Shown in pieces: positions 22,178 through 32,917 of a stretch of 64,000 bases of DNA. Source of the stretch: Hysterium pulicare CBS 123377 (lineage: Eukaryota; Ascomycota; Dothideomycetes; Hysteriales; Hysteriaceae); NCBI GenBank assembly GCA_000467715.1, contig AJFK01000043.1, forward strand, positions 1 to 64,000. The letters run 5' to 3'. Position 1 is the stretch's first letter; each line of letters begins with the position of its first letter. The position numbers were made by a program, and so were the translations under genes. Under the pieces are notes generated by a model. That model did no database searches. It was given only the letters and a program-made list of their open reading frames with translations, and was not told where the DNA came from.

Positions 22178-23728
22178 TCATCTCCACGATCTATGAGCCG
22201 GCTCTTCCGTCTTGGTTACCGCCATGATTGGTTGTGGTGTGCGTTGTGGGCGGAGGGATGTTCCATAAGATTCGTACTTTCGCAACAAATTACTGATCCG
22301 AGTATATTGATGAGGGGTATATTGATGAGGCACCGAAGTCCCTTTTCTTGTATTTCGATGAGATGATCTTGGAGCTTCCTGCCTGCAGAGGGTTTCCGGA
22401 ATTGAGTCCGCTTTTCGTGTCTTACGCTTAGATTGAGGTCGAGGATGAGATCGTTTAGGAGGGTCGTTCTTTCCGATATTTAGAGTATCTGGTGGCTGGC
22501 AAAGTCTCACAGCCGAGTCACTGTTCTCTGCTTTGAAGTTCAATTTGTTTCCGCCTTCCAACTCCCAGGCTAGCTTTTTCAATTCCACCCCAAATCGGAA
22601 TGTACTAATCCCCTCTCGGAAAATGTTTCTATGCATTTGGATCTCATCCTGCAGCTCATCATCGGAATACCAAGAAGTTCTGAAGTGAGTGATCTGACGA
22701 TAGTCAGTTCGTAGGGCTCTGAGATGACAATAATCTTCCTTTAGAGTATTCGATGATGCAAGGAGTACTTGATGTGCTTCCTGCCGGACATGACGGGCTT
22801 TTATTGAGCACCTTGATCGGTAGGCTGCATAGAACTTATATGATGCTCTATAAATGTAATTGCCCGTAGATTCTGACGAGCTCAGAAGCTCGCCAATCAT
22901 TTCGTAGAGAGCTTGTGTAATCCATTGTCTTGGTTGAGCTCTGAGCTGACCCATCTGTAAACTGATAAAGGATCGCTGGTAAAGATCTTCTTCTTTTTGA
23001 ATCTTCTTGGCGAGGTGTATATGTTCTTTGTAAAGGTAACGAGGGAGTCGCGAGCTTGAATTTCGAAGATTTGCATCCATTCCAAAGTGACGCTTAATAC
23101 GAAGTCGATGTCTGCTTTTTAGAAGTTTTCTATCGAACCCTTGATTAGAACGACTAATTATGGAAGGCAGTTGTTGCACGATGAATTTGCTGAGCGAAGG
23201 ATTGCAATGATAGGATTCTTTTAACGTGACGAGTTTTAACAAATCCTTAATTAATTTATGCAGAACAATTCCATCTTCTTTAAGACGTTGGTAATGGCTT
23301 TCGAAGAGGAGAAAGATTGATTCGGGTGCCGTTTGGAGAAGATATGTAGTGATACTGATGTCGCAGTTAAAGTGTAAGAAGGGGAGGGTTTTCTTCGATG
23401 ATTCAAGTCGAGCCCGCTCCAGGGCTACGTAGAATTCGTCGAGTCTCCGACAAAGTCCTTGGCTGGAACCAAGTCGAGACTGAGCCACAATCAATTTTTT
23501 TTCAGAAGACTTGATGTCTGCGATCCGTGCAGAGAGATAACCATGAGCGTTCGTTGCATCCCACGGGTTGCCATTCCACATACGCCAGTTGAAGGAAGGA
23601 GACTTGCGTTTTCCCGGATCCGTGACCCCGGCGTATTGTCCAGAAGCATTACGGCTTTCGGTGATCCCTGGGCGGGCGATCTTCAACCGCCCCTTCTCGA
23701 TTGCCACCTTCGTCCGCTTGCCCAACAT
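22178..23728 (-). CDS. Orphan basic protein, 516 residues
   Basis: A single uninterrupted minus-strand frame. The protein is very rich in Lys, Arg, Ser and Leu, with a helical-looking central part (residues about 65-350) and a polar basic tail with nuclear-localisation-like clusters (QSKRKTRKAD). No signal peptide or membrane segment is visible, and I recognise no domain. Near the C terminus, a 15-bp direct duplication (22302-22331) doubles PHQYT. Codon use looks coding and the frame is too long for chance at this GC content. It may be lineage-specific; flanks of 2 kb and 0.9 kb of unrecognised DNA fit an accessory location. A short upstream exon cannot be excluded. Confidence 0.6.
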   Translation of the reverse strand: MLGKRTKVAIEKGRLKIARPGITESRNASGQYAGVTDPGKRKSPSFNWRMWNGNPWDATNAHGYLSARIADIKSSEKKLIVAQSRLGSSQGLCRRLDEFYVALERARLESSKKTLPFLHFNCDISITTYLLQTAPESIFLLFESHYQRLKEDGIVLHKLIKDLLKLVTLKESYHCNPSLSKFIVQQLPSIISRSNQGFDRKLLKSRHRLRIKRHFGMDANLRNSSSRLPRYLYKEHIHLAKKIQKEEDLYQRSFISLQMGQLRAQPRQWITQALYEMIGELLSSSESTGNYIYRASYKFYAAYRSRCSIKARHVRQEAHQVLLASSNTLKEDYCHLRALRTDYRQITHFRTSWYSDDELQDEIQMHRNIFREGISTFRFGVELKKLAWELEGGNKLNFKAENSDSAVRLCQPPDTLNIGKNDPPKRSHPRPQSKRKTRKADSIPETLCRQEAPRSSHRNTRKGTSVPHQYTPHQYTRISNLLRKYESYGTSLRPQRTPQPIMAVTKTEEPAHRSWR

Positions 23729-24591
23729 AGCAATAATAGGCAGCTGGTAGCCTGTAGATTATCTGATGGATAGCGAGTGGAGTCAGGTTTAATCAACACT
23801 GATAGTCGCAGAGTGTTTTCAATCGGAAGATGGCCCAAGGAAGATCTGAGGCTGTACAAGGCCATAAAGCAGCTGTCCTCCAAGCTGCGAGCTTAGTGCA
23901 CTATACTTAACTCTTCGGAGAAAGCTATGGGCGGTTTGATGATCAAGTGTCTCATAAGAAGTAGTAACGACTGAACAGAAATGAGTAGTGATTACGATGG
24001 CGATGGAAAGCTCTGAGAATAAATCGAGGTAACGAACAACACCCGGATCAAAGTTCTCCCGAATTCTGTTGCCAAGAGTCCTACCTTAGCTGGCCGCCGC
24101 TTGGACATCTAATGGAACCAACTGCTCTCTCAACGTTTCCAGTTTGGCCGTATGGATGATTCTATACCTTCGATCATGACTATCGAAGCACAGATCATTC
24201 AGATGTGTCTCGCAATGGACACACGAGTTCCACGGAACGTCCGTCAAATTGACCGTCAATGTCAAGATAGACAAAAGAAACGCGAGACCAAATGTCCACA
24301 GGTATGAATACCTCTGAGAATAGCTTGAGCTCATTTTTGGATGCTAGTCGCACTTCTTTGTCTACCATGACTTGAGCTAAAGCACTCTTGCCACTTACCA
24401 TTGACAAAGAGACCCTTTGTATTCTATATTCCTTTCAGACTCTGACAATCGCATTGTGAGAGAAGTCATGGACTCATCTTTATATCTATATTCCAACATA
24501 AATCATCCTTCCGCAAAAATTCCCAAGTTGCGACCTCTACCCCTTCGATTTTTCGATACATCCATCTTTATATTTATAATTCGCTCCCGAG
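23729..24591. other. Intergenic region between divergent genes
   Basis: It holds the upstream regions of the orphan gene (minus) and the acidic repeat protein (plus), plus the tentative small frame listed separately. Nothing else is supported. Confidence 0.5.
24086..24334 (-). CDS. Possible small secreted or anchored protein, 82 residues
   Basis: An open frame with a hydrophobic N-terminal stretch (LWTFGLAFLLSILTLTV) after a polar start, then a short domain with three cysteines (CVHCETHLNDLC). This is what a small secreted or membrane-anchored fungal protein would look like. There is no family match, no neighbour support and no intron to confirm it, and a frame of this length can arise by chance. 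The start codon is the first ATG of the frame. Treat as tentative. Confidence 0.25.
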   Translation of the reverse strand: MSSSYSQRYSYLWTFGLAFLLSILTLTVNLTDVPWNSCVHCETHLNDLCFDSHDRRYRIIHTAKLETLREQLVPLDVQAAAS

Positions 24592-25356
24592 ATGTCACCG
24601 TCTCGAACTCAAGGTAAGCCGCAGCGCAAGTCGCAGCGCATCTCAGTCACGACGACATTTATATCCACATCAACACGCCGCTACCGAGTCCACAGGCCAT
24701 CCCCCCGCCAAAAGGTAAGTTCCCGCATCCCAACGCGTTCCGAATCCCATAGACTCGTGTCAGCGTTCATCGCCGACGACGCCGACGACGAAAAATCCGA
24801 AGACGAAGACGCCATCTACCAGAAACACGGCGAGAAAACATTCTTGACAGCAGACTCCCTCGAGTTACGCGCTAGTCACAAGATCCGAAAGGACTCGTAC
24901 GACAGCACCATGGAAGAGGGGAATGAGTATGATGAAGACGGTGACTTTGTTGTACCTGATGAGTATCTTTCTTCTGATGAGGGCCTAGAATCTGAATCTG
25001 ACGGTGCGGAAGATGATGACTATGATGGCGACGTCGATAATAAGAAGAAATCATCTAGCGTCAAGGCGCCGAACCGCCGACGTAGGCTGTTGAGGCGTCG
25101 GGTGGCAGTGGTGAATTCTGATACTGGGGATGATATTCCTCTCTTGTTGAAGAAGGCGCGGGCCGCCGAAAAGGATTCTGAGACTGAAGATGATATCCCG
25201 CTCTTAGCGAAAAAGAAGTTAGCGACCCAAGCCGACTCTGATTCCAAAGACGACATTCCACTCTTGGCTAAGAAGACCCTAGCCGCCGAAGCTGATCTTG
25301 ATTCCGAGGATGATATCCCACTCTCGCCGAGGAGGATGAGGTCTAGGAAGTCGTAA
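24592..25356 (+). CDS. Acidic/basic protein with 20-residue C-terminal repeats
   Basis: An intronless frame of 254 residues. The first 60 residues are basic (Arg/Ser-rich), the middle is strongly acidic (DEDAIYQ, SDGAEDDDYDGD), then a KAPNRRRRLLRRR basic cluster. At the end are three full and one partial copy of a 20-residue unit built on DDIPLLxKKxxAAxxDSxx (about 25135-25325). Alternating charge blocks suggest an intrinsically disordered nuclear or chromatin-associated protein, which is inference from composition only. A GTAAGT at about 24715 has no acceptor giving a frame-keeping intron of normal length, so I leave the frame unspliced. No family recognised. Confidence 0.65.
   Translation: MSPSRTQGKPQRKSQRISVTTTFISTSTRRYRVHRPSPRQKVSSRIPTRSESHRLVSAFIADDADDEKSEDEDAIYQKHGEKTFLTADSLELRASHKIRKDSYDSTMEEGNEYDEDGDFVVPDEYLSSDEGLESESDGAEDDDYDGDVDNKKKSSSVKAPNRRRRLLRRRVAVVNSDTGDDIPLLLKKARAAEKDSETEDDIPLLAKKKLATQADSDSKDDIPLLAKKTLAAEADLDSEDDIPLSPRRMRSRKS
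25135..25325 (+). repeat. Coding minisatellite, 60-bp unit
   Basis: Three complete 60-bp units and a partial fourth encode the DDIPLL..KK repeats at the C terminus of the acidic protein. The copies have diverged mainly at third positions while keeping DDIPLL, which suggests the repeat is under protein-level constraint. Confidence 0.75.
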
Positions 25357-26278
25357 ATCAATGAGCGGGTGGCTATGCATATTCCTAAAAGGAAAGAGGG
25401 TTCTGGGGGCAGGTTCCCTCGATCCAGTGACCTTTTGGTCGATTAAACTTCGTACGATAGCTTCCTTTAATATATAATGATACCCAAATGCTTCTGTCCC
25501 TTTCAATCCCTTTTAGTCCATGATTTGATATGTCTTTACCTACCTACGAACTCCCGTGGAAATGCACCATAAATAGGCAATTGCGGTTTCATAAATTATC
25601 TCGCAACCTCCGACCTAACCTTGATGAACAAAGATTGCTGTATATGCCGACGGGTTCTACATACTTGTGTCAAAAAAAGGCCATATCAAGGACGTTTCAT
25701 GCTAGGTGAAGTAATTCAAGTCCAGGTGATGAAAGTGTGATTTGTCCAGGCATACCCTATTTCCCCCACGCTGTTTTACTGCTTAAAAGTAAGAGGTTCA
25801 CAAGAGGCATCACTACTCGTTCGATTTCGGAGCAAGCTACCAACAGCTTTGCCATCAGCCTACAAAGATGATGTGGACTCTGGGAAAGGCATAAAAGCCA
25901 GTTGCTATACCTGAGGTGATTCGGTGAGCATTATATAGAATAGGCACTCTCCAAACTTCTACAACCAAGGATTGCAATAGGATGAACAATGACACCCATC
26001 GTGGTTCAGAGATATAAACTCATCTGCGAAGTTTTGGCCTCAAGAGTTTGCAATTGAACAGCGTTGGATTGAACGATGTCGTAAAGCGATAAGGTCACCA
26101 GGTCTAATAACTGACCCATCTTTAGACCAGCCACAAAGAAACTCCACGCCTGGTTTTTCTACAGTTGCCTCATGGTATACGCCGGAAAAGAACAAACGCC
26201 ACATTCTTCCCTGAAAGAAAAAGCGCCCTGAATTGAAAATCTTTTACAATATCACCCATTTGACATAACCCCAGAAGA
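25357..26278. other. Intergenic region with a dispersed repeat
   Basis: No gene. It holds the 3' flanks of two convergent genes and the repeat copy near 25.8-25.95 kb. AACAAACGCCACATTC near 26191 resembles the end motif of the array at 481-930. Confidence 0.55.
25800..25950. repeat. Dispersed repeat, copy 1 (partner at 44400-44550)
   Basis: It matches the partner in the same orientation. Clearest is CAGCCTACAAAGRTGAT followed by a CTGGGAAAGG stretch and AAGYMAGTTGCYAT, preceded by a shared AGAGGNNTCA tract and followed by ATTCGGNNAGNNNCATATAGA-like sequence. The strongest 65 bases look about 80 per cent alike by eye. No terminal repeats or coding frame are seen; probably a remnant of a short interspersed or miniature element. 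Confidence 0.55.
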
Positions 26279-28914
26279 TTAATCACCTCTTAAAGCAGCC
26301 GGTAGCTTCCCTCTCAACCCTTCCAACTCCTGCCTCACTGATTCCGCCTCATCTTTCTTCCCGTGTATCAATACGGTAGCGAGATACAATCCACCCGCGA
26401 CAGCAATCCAAAGGGGATTTCGACTTCTCCTCGCCAGTATTCTTCCAGCTCTGGCGCTCTTGATAGCTTGATCGCTCACTAGATCCGCGAAGATCCAACT
26501 CGTCATTAGATTCATTAATATAGCGAGGAATTGGGTATTATCAATGCCCTTTGCGTTGGCTAAGGCTGCAGTGATACACCCTTTCATTTCGACGATGGAG
26601 ACTTTGGAGTTCGTGACGGCTTTGATGAGGCTGAAGGCGGCGACTATGGCTTTGTTAGGGTGGTGCGCGCACAGCGGTTCCAACTGGGCCAGTAGGAGGT
26701 CGATAAGGTAGTGGTGGGGATGGGAAGGGTTGTGAATGATGAGCACTTCGTTCATTGCTGCTAGAATAGCGATGTCGGTGTGGAAGTCGCTTACGTGGAC
26801 ACTGGCGTCTGGGAGGGCGAGTATGGGAGATTGATATGTTGTTAGAGCCAAGTCAGTTGATCCTTTTCCCTGGTCAACAACTCCAGCAAGATACGTTATG
26901 AGACGTTCAGATGTATCTGACGTCTTAAACGGCGGGTCGTTCATTTGCTTTTGAAGAGCCTTCAGACTTCCCTCGGCTGCTGACCAGTCGGTTGAATTGC
27001 AAGCTAGGAAGGCCAAAGTCAGATTCACCCGCCACTCAAGGTTGATCCGCCAGTTATTGCGATTCTGAGCAGCTGCGATAGATTCTGGCGCTGGTTTGTG
27101 CAGATCGAGGCTGCCTAAAATCCAGTCAGTTATGGGGTGGCTATGGGAGCACGTTGGTGGATATATACCGCGGATCAACCTGATCCCTTCGTTCAAGTAT
27201 CTCGAGGCACGCTCAGCGTTGTTCAAATTCGACGTCACGCCGCTTAGATAATATGTAAGGGCGTACAGATCTCGCTTGTGAAGCCAAGAGAAATTGATCT
27301 CGTCGAGGCCGTCTGTGTTCTTGGTGAAGATACCACCACTTGAAGCGGTTAGATCGCCACCAGAACTACGCTCGATAAGGACCGAGAACACTCCGTTGTC
27401 CGATCCGTCATCGATGAGGATATCTTGGTCCATGATCTTTTGAAGAGCGGACATCTTCGTTGCAGCTTGCTCGGGTGCGTGCTGCTGAAGGCTACATGCT
27501 AGATCCACGCAGTCAATTAAGGCGACAATTTGCCCAAGCTGTTTCGCGGATGTCTGGAGCTGAAGACTTCGTGCTGAAGCAATCGCCCTTTGCGCCTGCT
27601 CTATGTTTTCGGGCCCTGGGTTCCGTAGGTATATCATGGCCTCAAGAGCAGCAGAAGTTACGAATATAGCTCTATCACCGTGCTTTTGCGCAAGTACGGA
27701 AATCGCATGGAGATTTTGAATCGCCGAAGATATTTCTGGGTGTGAAGCTACCTGTAACGACAACGAGACTCTCAGAAAACGTAAAGCATATATCCATGCA
27801 ACATGCTGATATCTACGATTGATTAGACTTTAAAGGGTATGACTGGAAATGTACTTACGCTTCAGCTTCTGGTATGGCATTATCCAATGATTTCAGAGCG
27901 ACTCGATGATTGGTTTTGAACATTATCCGTGCTAGAAGATGTTGCATGCTATACTTTAGGTCCAACAAGCGACTCTATTCAAATTAGAAAAGCATCATGT
28001 CTTCTGTTGAGAGCCACATACTCGTTGACATATCGTAATCTACAGAAGTTAGCAGGTTGTGTTGGGATCTTCAAAACATGACCTACCCCTTTGCTCAATA
28101 CAGTCTCAGCTTCCATATAGTTCTCCGTTTCTTCGCCGAGCAATCCAGCATATCGAAGACGGAGTGTGGCTTCCATGCGAGGGTGAAGCACGAAGTTCTG
28201 TAGCATGCTTAGCGTGATCCTAGTACTATAATACGTATCTCTAACCTTCAGGACTGACTCCATACACCCAAGCCCCACTGCCATATACTTGTGGTAAAGG
28301 TTCAAGTCGGCCTGCCGTTGTGCAAGCACAGCCATTGGTCCCATGCCATGCGCCGCACCAATATATTCCTCCGCCATCGAAAGCAGCAACACCGAGTAAT
28401 CTGTAGGGGGGGCGACATTGATAGTCCCAGACGCAGGCCGTGGTTCAGATCTAGGCGTAGATTTCTGGATAACAACCTGCGGATGTTTGGGCTTTTGTGG
28501 AGTTCGCTGTTGCTGAGGGGAAGGGCGCTGTAGAGGTTGGGGATTCTCTCGATACGATTGCGATCTGTGCTGAGGCTGCGCTTTCTGTTGAACTACAGGT
28601 CCATTTTGTGATTGTGATCGATGCTGAGAAGCTGGTTTCGCGGGTGTGACGACTTGAGGTTTGGGGGCGTATGGTTGCACACGAATGTGCTCAAACTGTT
28701 GGTAGTCCTGGGGGTTGAAGTTCGGTGGTCGGGGTATGACTACTATTGGATGGTCGTAAGTTGGAGGAGGTTGTGAATAGCTTTGGGGCATCATCTGCTG
28801 AGAATTGTTGGGCACGCTTGAGTATCCGTTTGGTGGGTATCCTGGGTTCGCCTGCGGAGGTACATATTGGCCATTTTGCGACGTCGGAGGCGGCCACTGG
28901 AAACGGTTGTCCAT
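26279..28914 (-). CDS. MAU2: Cohesin-loading complex subunit Mau2/Scc4
   Basis: The partner of Scc2/NIPBL that loads cohesin onto chromatin (Ssl3 in fission yeast). Exons 28914-28087, 28039-28022 (only 18 nt), 27974-27859 and 27812-26279. The N terminus is a long Pro/Gln-rich disordered region. The conserved TPR-like array begins at DYSVLLLSMAEEYIGAAH and continues through RLRYAGLLGEETENYMEAE, LSKGITICQR and SRLLDLKYSMQHLLAR to the C terminus. The tiny exon is confirmed because LSKGITICQR joins RLLDLKYS as in the family. A stretch at about 27114-27167 has intron borders but is a multiple of three and open, so it may be spliced or retained. Divergent from the hydrolase gene, with a 322-bp shared upstream region. 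Confidence 0.88.
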
Positions 28915-29236
28915 AATATCGGTCCGGTGAAGAACACGAGGTCACGCGACCGTTTTGTAGATCATAGCATGGTGGTGATGAATTTACAGGTCGGAGGTGC
29001 GATAGTGAAGGTTAAGATGATGTTGTCTGGTAGCGGTTGTCGCGCTTGTTCCGACCAATCAATGCGATCTAGCGCACCGAGGCCGCAACCAGAACCACAT
29101 GCATATATTCCCAGTCCCACACTGTTTCATAAGGATTTTCGTGGTGAATGTAGGCTTTCCTTCACATCTCGAATGTCTAGCTCGAAGAGATTATTCAGAC
29201 GGACGGTTGAATTCTAATCAGGACAAGTACCCCGAC
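28915..29236. promoter_or_regulatory. Shared divergent promoter, MAU2/hydrolase
   Basis: 322 bp between two opposite start codons. A CCAAT box lies at 29055-29059, about 180 bases before the hydrolase start. Regulation is inferred from the head-to-head layout only. Confidence 0.5.
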
Positions 29237-30759
29237 ATGTCTTGGATACTCGGCCACGCTAAGACTACATTCACTCACGCCGCAAATCCAATCAGCATAA
29301 CCACTCAATCCGGATCTAAAATATCTTTATCAGACATCTGCAAAGAAACGATTCCGCCTTGTCGTTTGAACCCTCTTCTGTTCAACGGCCATCTTCAGAC
29401 TGCGTGGACTGCTATCAAGGAAGCCGGACCTCCGATCCACTACAAGAGAAAGGTCTTCGAATCCGACAGCGCAACATACCATGGAGAATTTGCAGTCGAT
29501 TTTGTTGTAAGGACAGAGAGTCCAGGAGATGACAGTCTTCCGCCAAGAACCACCTTTTATTCGGAAGAAGAATTTGAGGGCATTGGATCCTCAGACTCCA
29601 CGCCTATGCTTGTGGCTCTGCATGGGCTGAGCGGCGGATCATATGAAATCTACTTACGTCATGTTCTAGTACCTCTGATAGAAGCAGGCTGGGAGGCATG
29701 TGTTGTCAACTCGAGGGGATGTGCCATGTCTAAGATTACAAGCTCCGTTCTATACAACGCGCGTGCGACTTGGGATGTTCGACAGATGGTGAAATGGCTG
29801 CGGAAGACATTCCCTAACAGACCTCTATACGGGGTTGGTTTCTCGTTGGGGGCAAACATTATGACAAATGTAAGCAGAATAGATTGTATGTGTCATGTCG
29901 TAGGCTAAGTAAAACCAGTACGTTGGCGAAGAGGGCTCAAATTGCGAACTGAAAGCCGCAGTCGTAGTGTCCAATCCGTGGAACCTAGAAGTCAGCAATT
30001 TAGCACTTCAGCGAAGTTGGATAGGACTCGAAATCTATTCCAAGACCATGGGTGGGAACATGAGGAGGCTATTTGAAACGTAAGTGCTGGCCTGGGTGAT
30101 CAACATTTGACTAATTATGACAAGACATGCGGATCAGATCTTGAAGAACCCTAAGATTGATGCTCAAAAAGTGAGGAGTTGCAAATATCTCCATGAGTTT
30201 GACAGGTGAGATTCACGGAAGACAAGATGTGAGAAACGTGGACTGATATTATTCATCTAGATATGTGCAGGGCCCAACGTGGGGATATCCTACGGAAGGG
30301 GCGTATTACCGTGATGCTGCTTCGACGGATTCAATGCTTGCCATTAAGATTCCATTCCTAGCAATCAACGCTGAAGATGACCCAGTAAGTTATCCGCTCG
30401 AAATTTTAAAACATGGACTGACCCTATCTCCATAGATCGCTTGCAATGAAGCTATTCCATATGAAGAGTTCAAACAGAACCCATATGCTGTCCTCTGTAC
30501 GACAACGCTTGGTGGACATTTAAGCTGGTTCCAGCTCGGTGGCCAAAGATGGTTTGCCAAAGCCGTAAGTCTGGATATTTCCGGCCATCCCGCTGTGTAC
30601 TGATTGAGATAGGTTGCGGCTTTTCTGATAAAGATGGCGAATGACGTTGACTTGAAAGCGCCTGCTGGCGAGGCGACCGATGTGGATGGCCATGTAGTAG
30701 AATCGGAGAAAGGCGCCGTGTTTGATCCGATGCATAGACGATTGTATGTTCCGTCATGA
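29237..30759 (+). CDS. Alpha/beta hydrolase of the YheT/EMB8 (Eht1/Eeb1-like) family
   Basis: Six exons give 424 residues: 29237-29869, 29919-30079, 30125-30205, 30261-30384, 30436-30564 and 30613-30759. The family includes yeast medium-chain ester synthases/esterases Eht1, Eeb1 and Ymr210w and bacterial YheT. Visible motifs are FNGHLQTAW near the N terminus, LVALHGLSGGSYEIYLRH (oxyanion region), the nucleophile elbow GFSLGAN, acid residue region INAEDDP, and catalytic His in GGHLSW. So the Ser-Asp-His triad is complete. The substrate cannot be told from sequence; ester synthesis or lipid-ester hydrolysis is expected. The stop lies 38 bp from the convergent LOC1 stop. Confidence 0.9.
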
Positions 30760-30797
30760 TCAAGCACAGACTTTATAGATATAGACAGCGAATCAAT

Positions 30798-31422
30798 TCA
30801 TCCGAAAGAGACTCTCTTTTTCTTAACTTTCGTAGATTTCGGTGGTTCGTTCTCGGTATCCTCGAAGTCCGTCGAACCACGAGGCTTATGCTTCCTCTTC
30901 TTTCTGAGAGAGTCCTTCGTATCCTCCTACCCTTTGCGTTAGTGAACGTCCATGGTCTAACAAAACATAGCTTACTAGTTTCGCTTTCTTCTCCTCACTT
31001 CTAACCTCCATCTCCCTTCGCCTCGCTTCCCGTATCTCCTCCATTTGTCTTGCTTTCATCATCTTACTTTCAATCTGGCCCTCTTTGTCCGCATTCACAA
31101 TCGCCAAAATAGTCATCATGGATTCCTGATCGTCCACAAAAACCTTGCCTTTCTTCTGCCCTTTCGGTTTCTGAATGCCGGCCGGAACAATGCCGTTCAA
31201 CTTTGGAATACCAAGTTCCTTCTCCGTATACACTCGCTTCTTTTTCTTGCGCTGATCAGACGCAGAGGACTTTGTCTTTTGTGCGCCGCCGGGTTTTACG
31301 AGCGCAGCTTGTTTGGCTTTTCTTTTCGAAATCCCGTTCGAGCTGGACATTGGAGGTTTCACGGACTTTTTCGAACCACCTCCCGACTTCCCTTTCGATT
31401 TCGAGGGTTTCGTGGGCGCCAT
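30798..31422 (-). CDS. LOC1: 60S ribosome assembly/export protein Loc1
   Basis: Two exons, 31422-30976 and 30914-30798, giving 187 residues. It is a very basic nucleolar protein needed in yeast for 60S subunit assembly and ASH1 mRNA localisation. The Lys/Ser-rich N terminus is followed by [17 protein letters not shown], then the conserved core [18 protein letters not shown] and [20 protein letters not shown], and a basic tail [13 protein letters not shown]. The intron falls after EEKKAKL and keeps the frame. The start in GGCGCC-rich DNA begins [10 protein letters not shown], as usual for fungal members. Head-to-head with VPS68 and tail-to-tail with the hydrolase gene. Confidence 0.92.
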
Positions 31423-31651
31423 GTTGTGTTTCTTCGAAATTGAAACGGCGGTGTTGATCTTTTGGAAAAAGTTCGAGATCGGCAAGAGGAAAAGCCGGCG
31501 CCAAGGAAGGACGGCGCGTTGACGACAACCCCAGCCTCGCATACTTAAGCGCAGACGACCATCTTCAGCATCAGGCACAGCTTTCGTACTGCAAATCGAC
31601 CTCACAACCCCATACTCTTTGAGGAGATCCCGTATCTTTGAATCTGCAACA
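31423..31651. promoter_or_regulatory. Shared divergent promoter, LOC1/VPS68
   Basis: 229 bp separate the two start codons, so the genes must share much of their upstream DNA. No single motif stands out. Confidence 0.5.
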
Positions 31652-32300
31652 ATGTCTTCACATCGCCTCTTCCGCTTCCCCAAGCCCGCTTGGATGAACA
31701 ACGCCAACAGCCGAACAGCAGGCGTCTACGCAGCTGGGGCACTGGTATGAGCACCTCCTGCGGCCATGTAGTAATTGAACAACGCCATGCTAATGCACCA
31801 GCGATACCTCTAGTTCTCCCTAGGTTTCTACATCCTAATCGACTGCGCCACCTTCTCCAAATCCGCTCTCAACGGCTCCGACCCACCCGTCCACATCACC
31901 TTCATTGACTGGATTCCCGGCATCTGCTCCGCACTCGGCATGCTCGTCATCAACTCCATCGATAAGTCTCGTCTATCCGCCGACTCATTCTCCTATAGCG
32001 GGAACGGTGTTGCTTGGAAAGCTAGGCTGGTCTTGTTCCTCGGGTTTGCGTTGCTGGCTGGTGGGCTGGCAGGCAGCGTGACGGTGTTGGTCTTGAAATA
32101 TGTGGTCCAGGAGCATACGTTCCCGACACTTTGGATGGGTGTTGGGAATGTGATTGCGAACGGGTTGGTTATGCTGAGGTAAGTACTATGACTGAGGAAA
32201 GATGTTGCTTTGTGATCATTGGCTGATTGATATTAGCTCCGTTGTGCTTTGGGTTGCGCAAAACATGGAGGATGAGTACACCTACAACCTCGCTCTCTAA
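31652..32300 (+). CDS. VPS68: Vps68, UPF0220/TMEM50-family endosomal protein
   Basis: Three exons (31652-31744, 31814-32178, 32237-32300) encode 173 residues. In yeast Vps68 forms a complex with Vps55 that acts in endosome-to-vacuole traffic. The protein shows four hydrophobic segments: [57 protein letters not shown] and [20 protein letters not shown], with the conserved [14 protein letters not shown] between the second and third. Introns keep the frame, including a phase-2 join before SSVVLW. Its product's partner gene VPS55 is the next gene, convergent. Confidence 0.93.
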
Positions 32301-32917
32301 GTGGACGCAGGGGCAATGTTGCAACAGCAGTAGTTTGGCGAAGTGAGGCCGAGGGCAGAGTTGAATCCATACCATGTTTCTTTAGCGTTTTCCTTTGTCG
32401 AGTGTAGGTACTGTACAAATAGCTAGGCGCTTTGGACTCCGAGTCTTGCATCAATTGGAATCATTTATACAGGAAGATCAGGGACACTGCGTGAAAGAAA
32501 TGGTGGCTCTTGGGGATGCACACGCCTATCTACATCAATTTTGTCGCCGCATACTAAATTATCTGAGCTCCACCACATGCCCTATAGCTTTCTCCCCAAC
32601 AAGAGCTTCCCACTTTATTACAGAGTTGGAACCGAGTTCAGGAGCGGCAACGTATTATTTCAATGTGTGTCCCATCCAGCGTATTGTCATGTGGAGTATC
32701 TGTTTTGATATGCATGTTCTCGATTTCCATCCGTAGTCTTACAAATAAAATTATGCAACGGAAACCAGACTTTGATACAAAAAACACCCTGCTTGCTAAA
32801 CTGAACCAAACCCGAGCCCTCGCATCTACAAGTCCATCCTTGCAAATTCCAAAGAATCCCTTCTTCCCTCTACCCGACAGTCTTGTCCAGCTTCTCTCTG
32901 CTATTTTGTTACCGTAT
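32301..32917. other. Region between convergent VPS68 and VPS55
   Basis: No gene seen; expected to hold both 3' UTRs. Open frames of 80-113 codons here are antisense or chance. Confidence 0.6.

Noticed and set aside
24715-24755. GTAAGT...CATAG possible intron in the acidic repeat gene
   Set aside because: Only about 38 nt, too short, and removal would break the reading frame.
17588-25356. Secondary-metabolite gene cluster
   Set aside because: No polyketide synthase, NRPS, terpene cyclase, P450 or Zn2Cys6 regulator is recognisable near the cyclase, membrane-protein or SDR genes.
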